Origin: Phoronis australis | Taxonomy: Eukaryota; Phoronida; Phoronidae | Direction: 5' to 3' | NCBI GenBank assembly: GCA_002633005.1 | Contig: NMRA01000188.1 | Coordinates: 294,921-358,920 of the forward strand | DNA: 64,000 bases | Shown here: piece after piece, positions 13,801 through 25,800 of the stretch | How positions within the stretch are numbered: the stretch's first letter is position 1 | Layout of the letters: each line of letters begins with the position of its first letter | The notes under the pieces: model-generated | Told to the model about the DNA's origin: nothing | What the model saw: only the letters and a program-made list of their open reading frames with translations | The model's database searches: none | Program-made: the position numbers and the translations under genes

Positions 13801-16800
13801 CACTCATGCTTTACAAAGTGAAGTGTTACCAATTTCAGACAAAAATAATTGTCGAATTGCCAGTTTTCATTTTTTTAGGGCTTCAAACAGTGCCATGAGT
13901 GCCCACAGATTTTCAAAATATCTTCAGTTTTGTGGGAAAAATTGGAAAATAAAATTTTGTTTGTCTGTCATATGATGTTCTAAATTGTTAGGATCTGACA
14001 AATTGAATAGAAATCACCATAAAACTTAAACAAGTGCTTTGCATTAAATAAACGATGAGTTGCTGGTGATTACCTATTCATTACCTGGTTATATCCAGGT
14101 GTAAGCGACTTTGGTGATTAGAGGCAAAATGTATGTTTTTTTTTGTTTTAAAGAGGGAGTGTTTGCCATGCATGAAAAGATTAATTGTAGTACTTAGCTT
14201 TAATGATATCATTTCTAAAGTCTATTGGTGTGTATCCGCAAACCATAATGACGTTTTACTTGGCACAACATTTGGGTTAGTCATTTCTCCAGCTATGTTT
14301 AATGTAAAGCTTTAAGGTTGCAAAGTCCAGAAGATGGCTGGGGAAATGGTCGGAAAAGTAAACGGCTGTCTTCAGGTGTTAAAGTGTACTTAGAAAAACG
14401 ATTACAGGCATGTGGAAGAGTGGCACAGTTTTAACACCTGAAGATGGTTGGAGAAGTGGTCGACTGAAATGTCGTGCCTCGTAAATAGACTAGAGATAGG
14501 TGTAAATACCGTAGACCGAGAGTTTAGACATGGTGTTGCCGTCTCATTACATCAAAGCACATTTTATAAAGCTATCTTAAGAATGATTTCAAACAGTGGA
14601 GCAGTAATTTTTGTTGAAGTCCATCTATCTTCTTAGTGTAATGCAGAAAGGTCTGACCGATTTAGGATGCTTAATGTCAGAGAAGGAAATGTTGTTATAA
14701 TCATAAAAATGAATTGATATCGTTTTTCGTAAGCGATCACATCAAATATGAGCTTGATCTTTTTAATGTTCCTTAAAGAAACCAACATCGAACAATGTCT
14801 AAGTGAGAAAATATGGGCATTTGTGACTGTGATAGAATCTTTGAAAAATGAAAAAAAATGTGAATTTTGGCCTGGAATTGGTGAGATTTTACTGTGATTA
14901 AGGAAGCAACTGAAGGGAAATTTCGTGTAAATCAAAGAGAATCGTGTTTTGACTGGCGCTTGCTTTTTAAAATTTCGAAAATGGTGGAAATCAATAGATG
15001 GAGTGTGAATGTACTTTCTGTGTGAGGTATGACAAAACAACTATGTTGACTACACCTTTCAAACATGAAGTGTTGACCTCCGTACCTAATCTAAAAATTT
15101 GCACTCTGAACTATTGGCTATTTTTCGACAGGAGACTTTCATTTCATTAGGTAATTTTCAGAAACTACTCCAGTTTAGGACTCAATTTATGGAATTAAAG
15201 GACTTAAATTTATTTTTAAATATGAGCAGCTGCACCAAGGAAATGCTTACATCAGGCAATGTAGGCATGTTGAATTGGTGTGCAATTACAAGGACCCAAT
15301 ACAGTTGCGTTATCAATGCAGATGGGGTTTCCCAGGAAACCTTGTCAACCTGAGCCTATTTTCTGAATCCCGCCTGCTAGACGGATAGGGTTGCTGTGAC
15401 TACGTGCTAATTGTCAGGTGTTATTTTCGTTGAATTTGCAATTTTAGCCAAAACATGTGGGCTGATTTAGGTTGCATAGTACGATAAGTCATCAATTATA
15501 TAGGACATGGCCTGGTTGTTCGTTCTTAGCATGTTATGTTTGCCGCAAAACAGAGAAATCTTGAACATTTGATATGTTGCAAAGCCTTTAAAAATGAAAA
15601 GGAAAAAATGGAAATGAATTATGTGCAAGGTAATTAGATGCAGGTAATTTCATATACATTTAAAACATGAGCGATTGTTTGTATTCATTAACTATGCAGA
15701 GACAATAAAATTAATATACCAAAATTTGTCACAAGACTTATACAGAATTTCTGAAAACGTTTCCTTAGCAACCCAAATACAATAGCTGACGAAAATGGTC
15801 TTTGACTCTAAATGCTATTAGTAAGACAGTGTTCTTGATTACCTGTGCTTGCTTCACAGGAGGACTACTACGTATGCACATCAATAGACGTTAGCAAGGA
15901 AGACCTCTATGTGACCCAGTTTGAGGCTGAGGCCGAGGCTAACACCGCCCATCACATGATACTCTTTGGTTGCGCATCGCCCGGAGGAGACGAAAAAATG
16001 TGGTAAGATTATCCGTTTAGCTTACTAAGCCACAGCTTGGGCCTGAGCTCAAAATAGGCCCTCACTCTTGTCGCCACAGGTGCTGTTGAAAAGCTGATGC
16101 GACCAGGGGATTTAATTATTTATGAGGGACCCTCGAGAAATGCCCAAATGGGACAAACTTCGGAATATCATATTTCGGAACTGACTGATGGAATTTATAT
16201 GAAACTTTCAGGTACTTTACATTATGAACTGTTCTCTACAATGTTAGCAATTGTTTGGCATGGGTGTTGGCAAAAATAGGACTTTTTTATCTAAACATCA
16301 TTCAACAAAGAATGGACTCACCGGAGACAGCCCAAGAGTTGTTATCTCTGCGGCGAAGGATGTTAAAGTTGAGTCTCCGATGAGTTGCCAGCAGTCACTG
16401 GTACGGTGCGCGGCTTTAGACGCTCTGCGGCTGGGTTAAATATCTTTTATAGGCCTAACTATCCCCAATTCCCGTACCAGGATGAATTTCAAAAAATAAC
16501 TTGACTTTGCAAATTTTGATAACTAAAATGGAAGTGAAATAATTTAGAAAACTGCAATAATAAATTAAATGTTCAAGATGAAACTTCTAAAACAATTCAT
16601 GTGCAAAGAAACTTGGACAAATGTTGATACTGTTGTTTTGCTTTGGATGAACCTTTCTTGTTTGTTAAATTTTACTAAAAAGACATGGACCACACGACAG
16701 ACTTTCTACTTTCAGAAAGTGTAAACTTTTAGTGGCCAAGGTTTTAATCAAATCTATAGTTTTGTAACTGTTTGGTTAAGTCCAGTTGATAAGGATCTAA

Positions 16801-19800
16801 GTACTTATTAGCTTAAGTTAAAAGGTACAGCATAGGGTCTGACATGACATGTCAACAATTGGGCTCAAAGTCATGTCTGTTTGGTATCTATGAAACATGA
16901 TTAAACCAAACGGGAGGAAGTTTTTAAAATAGCATGTGATTGAATGTGTATTTCTTATTTCATTAGACATTCACACATTTTCAATACTAACAAATCTAGT
17001 AGAAGCCTGCATTCCGTCCAGGAAGCAAACATCTGATTTAGACCACTTGGCATTATGGGATTGTTTCTGATTTGTATTTTATGCAGATGAGTAGTTTTTA
17101 CAGGGTTTGTAAAAAGTGGCAGTTGATTATTGTTGAGGCTGTACTTGATACATAAATTGACACGTTGTGGCAGTTGATTATTGTTGAGGCTGTACTTGAT
17201 ACATAAATTGACACGTTGTAACAAGCTAGGTTCTAGAGCCTGACCTTGTCACATAAAATGACACATTGTGACTAACTGGCTTGTAGAGCCTGACCTTAGC
17301 ACATAAAATGACACATGACAAGGTAGCTTGGAGAACCTGACCTTGCCTGGCACCTAAAATGACAGGTCGTGACAAGCTGGCTTGTAGAGCCTGACCAGAA
17401 GGAGTCACTTCTTTCCAAGTCTTCGTGTCTTCTCCAATTTGATTATTCAACAAATCAAAACTAATCACTTAAAAGTGATTGACCTAAGTTGTTTGTTGTG
17501 AATGGAAGGCAGGTTTGTCACTGATTTAACTCGTACGTTCTGCTAATAGTGAATAAAAGCCGCACTTACGAGTCACATACCTGTGCCTATATGTGATGCT
17601 TTAGCACAAGCGCAAAATAACTGAACATAATGATCATTTTTAGAGTAAGACATGTGGGCCTTTGTGCGTGCCTGTGCGTTATTTTGATTCACATGCTTAG
17701 AAAAATTTGTTCATATCAAGTGATCAATTTTAATGTTAAAACCCTAAAACCCTGAATATTGTCTCCTTATAGCTGGGCACTGAACTCCATTGCTTCATTT
17801 GACGGTTTCATGAAAGCAGTGGTTTTATACTATCGATGTGAAGATCGATCACTTTGCTTGATTTTTTGTGTAAACGTTGTTGTCCGATTTACATGTTGCA
17901 AAGTTGTCATGTGTCTGTGCATTCATAACTGTATTGTGCACAGTTTTGCCATGCTGTGGCCTTCTGCATTTTTTTCCAGCTTTACGCACTAAAATTGAAG
18001 TCTTGTTAAGTAATACAAGTCCTGAAGTTGCATTGCTACATGTTGTTTATAAAGCATTTGTTTCCAGGGAGTGCACTACAGTTGGCCCATGTAGTGGTGG
18101 AGACCAGATTTTGTATGCGTGGGCCAAAAATGCCCGGCCTACCAATGTACCAAGAGGTAAACGGGTGCTGACCTCTACTGGTAGCATCATGTAGGAAAAT
18201 TGTTATTGTTTTGGCTACTGGTGGAATCGAGGCTAAAGCATGGCTGTCAGGGCATCCCTATGGTGCACCTAATTGCAGTAATGCTCTGCATGGGTGTCGG
18301 TGCTTTCCCAGTGTCCAGTTAAGATCCAATTGGGCTTCTCTCATAGACCTTTTTATGGTTACTCCAACTCCTTGGCTGTCTAATGCGTGATGTGATGGTC
18401 GAATCCAACACTCGCAGAAATTTATGCAACAATTGCGGTATCAGGACGACGTGGTCATTCAAACACAGAAACTTTCTGATGAACTGATCAACTAGATTTA
18501 CAATACGTACTTGATTTCTCAGTTTAAATAAAAAATTCAATATTCTGCATGTTACCTAGAGGCTGTCGGGTAACTACCTATTCCACAATTAATTGTGCGT
18601 GGTTGATTTTTATGAAATTTTAAAAAGGTCGCTTGGTTGAGGTGTCCTGTTTGCTGCTTACCAATGTCCAAGCTTTCATGTGCCTTTTCAGGAAATGCGG
18701 AACTCCGTGTGCCAATTCTGTGATACTTTTTGCATGGGCCAGAAACGCTGAACCTACCCGAGTCCCTAAAGGTAACGGCTTGTCCCTCTAGGCACATCAT
18801 TGACTTGCTAAAATGTAGCGTTTAGAATGACATATGGTCTTGTATGTGTGGAAAATCTGCTTTGTTTGGAAAATTGCTGGCTGTAATGTTGTGGATACAC
18901 CTCATATGACTTCCTAAATAGTAAACGAAATCTCCAATAGGTGCCACTACTGACTGTACAGATAATTGTTCACTTATTCCTCCTCTTAAATATTATTATT
19001 TACTGCAAAGCAAAACGATGAAATTCTCATCGTCATAGCCATCGCTACAAAATTTACGTAACTGTACATCAACCCGATTCCCAGAGAATCGATCCATGCT
19101 GAATTTCCAAAGTAGCATACCCTATCTTAACTGAGCCGCAGATCTCTGAGTGGTCAGATTTTAAAGCTGCACATGTCTGAAGCTTTGGCTTGCTATCGAC
19201 AATATGTTTCGAACTTTATTTTTCATTTCCAGCGCTTTTAAGTGCAAAATTAAGGACTGTAATGACACAGCAGTACGTAATGTTGTTTACTGTTTATTCG
19301 TAACGATTTATTGGTCGCATATTCCAGATGTTGGTTTCCATATTGGAAGCAGCTCAAAAGCTCGACACCTTGTACTTCAAGTTCACTATGCCCGAGTCTT
19401 CAGTAGTAAGTACCTCTGTGTAACTACAATGCCATTACGCCTAATATGCGTTAATTCAACACTTGCTTCCACTGGTGCCACACCAATTTAGATGCTGGAG
19501 TTTCAGAAGTGGAGACAAGATTTTTGAAGTAATCAAGACTTGTAACAGAGTCTTTTCTTAACTGTAAAGAAACTGTTACACGTAAGAAAGTGTTGTTATT
19601 GGACGTTACTATGATGGTCCCTGCTTGTAACCATGACAATAATATGATAATTAGTTACAAGGTCAGTCTCATAAAAATTGTATTTTCTAGAGGTCACATT
19701 TAGGTATAGTGAGGAAGCCACCTTGAAGATTTAGCTACCCCTGCTTGGCATATTAATTTGTATGGCGGTATGCTGTTTAGCTAACTCGCATTTTGATAAT

Positions 19801-22800
19801 TGACAGTGACAATATTTTAAGGTAGTTAGCTACTAAAGTCATCGACCTTGATTTCCACAAATGTGTACCGTAGTGGACAGTAGAGAGAACTGCTCTTTTT
19901 ATATCTCAAAAGTGCAACAGATTTATTGTTTTGTAGCTCTGGTCAAAGCTAATATTTTAAAAAGTCTGTCACGCCCGACAATGAGCCCTAGAAATGCGTT
20001 TTTCATCCATAAAATCAATTATGTCCCTGTAACTCAAAATTATTAAATTGGATATGGTCCATTAAGTGTTATTATCTCAGGATGCTTTACAGGACAAAAG
20101 ACATCACACAAAATAAGGCTTTGCCGTCATGAGGACTAATTGTGTTCACAGCAAAATTGACCGGTTATGACTGTTATGGCAGCAAAATTCCAATAACGGA
20201 GTGACTTACTAATTACGGAGTGACTAACTAATTATCCACTTTACTAACTTTCCTGTTTATTCCCCCTCACTCTGTGTTATGAGGGGAGACAACTCTGACA
20301 TTGAACTCCGCTTCCATCTGGCTACCCTGACATGTTCCACCTACCTGGCAGCCCTGACAGGTTTGTTCCTCCTGGCTGCTCTGACCTTGTTCCTCCTGAC
20401 ATCTCTGACCTTTTTCTTCCACCCAGCTGCCCTGACATTTTTCTTCCACTCGGCTGCCCTGACATTTTTCTTCCACCCGGCTGCCCTGACAGGTTTCTTC
20501 CACTCACCTGCCCTAACATTTTTCTTCCACCCAACTGCCCTGNCCCTGACAAGTTTCTTCCACTCACCTGCCCTAACATTTTTCTTCCACCCAACTGCTC
20601 TGACATTTTTTCTTCCACCCGGCTGCCCTAACAGGTTTCTTCCACCCCACCCAGCTGCCTTGACAGGTTTCCAGGTCATTTTGTCTAGTTTTTGGCATGT
20701 ACTGTATTGTTCTAATAATGTTCATTCTTCATTACAGAAACTGAGCCACCCGACCACTCAGGCGTCAGGTTATACGTGACTGATAAAAGGTGAGTTATAT
20801 AATTTATTAGAACCTCTTTATGTGGGGTGCTTTATATATGAGTAAGATGAAACTGTTGACACCATGTCATTCTCTAATTAAACACCTCATGTACTCTAGT
20901 TCAAAGCAATGTGTTTTCAAGAAGACCCTGACTGAAGAAGTTATATGAATTTCAGAAAATTTCTTCAGTCAGGTGACCAGCTAATGTCATTGCATCTGAC
21001 ATGGATTTCAGAACAAAGTAATCTGTCAACATTTTACGTCACGTGTTTGTCCTGGGTCTCTCACTCAAGGTCTTCAAGCTGCATTTTGCCTTGTTTAGTT
21101 GGCTAAAAGCAAAAATTGAATTCGGCTTTTTACTCTCGTTAAATCAATCTCATAAATGTTCCTTAACTACTCAAGTCACCAGTTGGCAATGTGGGCATGG
21201 CAACCAGGGAAGGAACGAAAATCGGTCGTGATCATTTGTGAAACTTGAAACATTTCGCTTGTGAATCATGAAATTGATAACTGTAGGGGTTTAGAGACCC
21301 CCCTGTAAGCTGGGATGTAGGTTGCAAGTGTCTGGGGAGTGTATTTACATAGACTGAGTGCAGATGTCATTGCCTGTTGTAGTTTCTAACGTGTCCATCT
21401 AAACCTGTTCTAAATAAGGTTTGGTGTCAGTATTGGAAAATCAGTAAGATACCGAATACAATACATTTACTTTGCAATATTGCAAAAGTAAGAGGAATAT
21501 TCACAACTTCGTTTGGTATTTATTTTTTAAAATACCTAGTTTCCTGCTTTCGAAAACCTGGTTTCATCAGCCTTCTATTTACTGAGTGACCTGTAGAACG
21601 AGGCAGTGACCACAATGCAAACTGGAACAGCACTTGGGCTGTTCTTCAGGCTGGGCGTGTGTCACCTCATAGTTGAGTGAAGCCTGAAAATATGAAGTCA
21701 GTCATCCTTTTATTTTGTAAGGAATCCATTTTGGAACTGAATAATTTTTATTTCAATACCGGTGTAGTACTGGCAATCATGGGAACTGGTACCCAACCCG
21801 AGTCTTACAGGGCTACAGGGCTTCTTGCTCCTGATTAGCAGAGTGTCCACACAAAGCACAAACTGCCACCTGTGGGTCAAGGCAGAAGTGATGGGAAGCA
21901 AGTCGCAATGCCCCCTTGTGTCATGGTAGGTGAAGTGTCTGCAAGATCTTAGCTATCCATGATTGCTGCTGACTCTGTGCTCCTGCTGGGGCAACTTGGA
22001 TCATCTTGAAGATGTCTTGTTGTTTCATTTATACTTACTGTATATGTCCAGGCATTGCCGACGCTGAGCTTTAACCGAACACTCCCAAATTATATGCCAA
22101 AAAACTACCTTAAAAGTGCTAGCGTGTTTGTGATTGTCCGTTTCATCAGAATTCAAACTCTTCAAAATACACAGCTCTGTAATTGCTATTGAATAATGAT
22201 CAGTCTCAACAGAACCTACTCTGGTAACCTTGTTACCAATTGCTGTCTACAGTCCATCGATCTTTTCATTGTCTCTTCCACTTGAAGTCTGACATCAATG
22301 TGCCTTTCTGAACGTTTTCCCAATCTACTGTTTAATTTCTCAAAAATTTCGTTTTTGCCACCCATGTTCAGCTTCACGCTCACCCCTAGCCAATACATCA
22401 GCTGAAGCAGAGCTGAAGAGCCAGAGTCATAAAAAAATTCACAGATTCTGTAAAATGGTACATAAATTAAAAGAAATTCGCCAGTATGTGGGCAAAATAC
22501 TTTGTCCGCCATCTTGTACTCACAGATTATAATTAGTGACCCAGACGCCACACTCAATGAGCCAAGTGAATGCCTTAGTTCAAGAGTTCCCCACTAGGTG
22601 AAAAATGCAAGGTCTTGATTTCCATGCAGTTACATTCGCCATATCATTCGTGCAGATAAATTTCTTCATGCAATCGTAATTTCGATGTGTGTGTGTTAAC
22701 ATCTAATGATTAATTCAAGTGTTATATGCACGTTTCTAAATTCTGTACGGGCTTCCAATCCTGTTTCAAAAAATTCACAATTTAAGTGGGCCCTCAATCA

Positions 22801-25800
22801 AGGTAGATGCACACCTTGTCACTTGTGTGCGATTACTTTGGAAGCTGGGGTAGCTGATTGGCCAGCTGGTCACACCAATAGAATTCATGTATGATCATCG
22901 TGTGCTTCACTTTTCATTCAGGCCCCATTACCTGGCTGGGGTACTGCTGATGGGTCTTAGCTGGTTCACCATTCCTGGTCAGACTAAAGGTAGGTGGTCC
23001 AGCATTAGTCACCAATGTTAACCTCTGGCTAGTATGTGTATAGAAAGTTGAAGAACGATCTAATTAGAGCGATTTTCTACATTTAAACAAACAGCAAAAT
23101 GGGATAAGCAAGAATTATTATTAGTCTTCAAGCATGCCATATGTTGGTTGCATCATATTTGCCTTTAGTTTCGTTTGAAAAGATCTCTGCCCTCACCGGT
23201 AATCTTTTCAGACTATAGGTGCCGTGATGGGACCAATATATGACGTGTATGATGACTTATAATTCTTGCTTACGTATCAACACAATGATTTATCACACAA
23301 TTACAAGGAAAATAGGATCTCTTACGGAGGTAGTGCTAACAGTTAGTGTAGGATCTCTCAAGCGGGTAGTGCTAACAGTTAGTGTAAGACTGGTCAATGC
23401 CAAGTTATGCTAGCTTTGGGACTTAAAGGCTCTGTAGGACCCTAAAAATTGGCAAATTTGGCTTACTTCAGAACATTAAATCTCACAAGTTGCTGATCAG
23501 ATTCATATGAAGTATTATGCTCTATTCACGCTCCTTCAAAATGCAATAAGCATATGTTGTTTTTAAAATGCTTCACTTTTGCTCGAGGGCTTATCCAAAT
23601 TAGGACTGTTTTGATTTTAGGAAAATTTAAATTAAAAAAGTATCATCTTGACCACTTATATCTTCAAAGGAAACCTGGTCTTGATATTAATGCTGTCTTG
23701 CTCTAAAATGTACCTTAAGTTTGTTTATTTTCTAAAATTTACAGAAAAGAAGTCATGTGACCCAATTAATTCAGCGTGCTTTTTATTTTCAGAAATGCTT
23801 TTATTGAATAGTTTTGTAGATAGTTGAATTAATGCACAGATTTGTGGATAAAGTGCTACATAACCTCCAAGTTTAAGTTTTAATACACAGAGGATATATT
23901 GTATGGTGCATTTATATAGGCGGAGTGGTTGAACTTTTTTTCTACGAGTGACATATCAGTTTTTTACAAAGTGTTTTGAAACCCTTTTAAACTTGAACTT
24001 CAGTCATAATGTATCGCAGTGTCATGACAGTGTACTATTAATTTCGTTGTTTTGATTGACAGTTGTCCATGGCGATATCTCCTGCCCATTTCCTGGCAGT
24101 ACCGCTATATACCCGTTTGCCTTCCGGACACATGCCCACACGTTAGGTAATTATTGTTCAATGATTACAGCGTATCCGAGGCCAGTCTTGTTATAAATAC
24201 CTGCCTGAACATTCTTAAATTTTCAAGGATCGATATTAAACGTGCACGTATTTTGCATCTTGGTCAATAAAATGTTGTTATAAAATAAGTGGTTATTCAC
24301 TGACGGATAGTTACAATAAATAAGTTATAAACTTTTAAGTTGATGAAATGCACCAGTCCTGTTTTTGACTGCAGAATTACTCCCGTTTGGATGTGTGTAC
24401 TACATACATGTACTTAGAGGAAACCTACCTTAATTCTATTCTTGAACCCCAAGCAGCGCCATCTGTGGCATAGCTTCACAGCTAATTTGATTTATTTCAG
24501 TTTGACCTGTACAATCTCTACTTGACCTAGTTACCATTGTGTGGAGCTTTAAAGTCACGTGCCAGTCTCAAAGCTTTCATTGGTTCTATGATTCGTGTTT
24601 CGGTAATTCCCATGACGGATTTAAACGTAATTGAAATCCAATAATTTGTTGTCAACACTTTTTCCTCTGGTATTCACACTCCTGTAACTAGGTACATTGA
24701 ATGTTTTGCCTTTCCCCGTCTTATCGAGCTTACACAAAGTGCCTGTAACTATAACTGGTGATAGTTATTGATTCTGTTTCTACGTATTCTTATCCTCGCT
24801 AGGTGTTGTCATTACGGGATACCAATTCAACGCCTCGGGCTGGCACCTGATTGGTAAAGGTGACCCTCAGCTGCCCCAGGCTTTCTACCCAGTACAGGGC
24901 TCCTACAGGATCCTGCCAGGAGACTACCTGGTATGTGCACTAACGACTTCTTTAATCTCGCCAGTTTGTTTTTCTGAAACGGCATGATGACATATTGTTA
25001 ATATTGGTCATCTTGGAAATGGCTGTAATGGTTAAATGTAATGACTGGTCTGGTTGTCTTGGAAATGACTGTAATGGTTAAATGTAATGACTGGTCTGGT
25101 TGTCTTGGAAATGACTGTAATGGTTAAATGTAATGACTGGTCTGGTTGTCTTGGAAATGACTGTAATGGTTAAATGTACTGACTGGTCTGGTTGTCTTGG
25201 AAATGACTGTAATGGTTAAATGTAATGACTGGTCTGGTTGTCCATCTTATTGGTATCTTGTCGTTATTGTCAACACATGGGTCACTTGTGTATCTTGAAG
25301 TCTTGCTTGATCTTGCATTTTTGCTACTGGTTCTTGTGTCACCAGAACGTACGCCTTGTCTCGGTTGTCTTTTAATGGACTGAACATATGATAATTTTAT
25401 TGAGAGCTACATTGCTGGGTATAAAAAGCTAGACCGGAGAGACACCGGAGAGAGTCTAATAATTCAGTGGCTGCACTGTATATACAGTTGGATGTGTTGC
25501 CTACTGTGCTATGTATGAAAGTGCACTTAATAAAGTCTTGCATTGTTGCTTAATAACTTTTAGGCTGCACGGTGCACATACAACTCTATTGGTCGCAACA
25601 GGGATACTAAAATGGGGTAAGTAATGAATTTTTACAAATGTCAGTCGCTCAAATATTCTAAAGGCAGTCTAGTCACATTATAGCCGTCACTCATTAGTTT
25701 GTTAGAAGATTAGTCACATTTAAGTTAAGACTAAAGGTTCAGTCATGACGGTAAATATATACTGAACTGTTAATAAAAACACTCTTAGTCCTTGTTTAGT

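Noticed and set aside
18552-18800. 82-codon minus-strand frame
   Set aside because: Antisense shadow of PAM exon 3b.
20279-20779. Open frames of 78-166 codons on both strands
   Set aside because: Produced by a 27-bp repeat, whose unit length keeps all frames open; they also run across an n.
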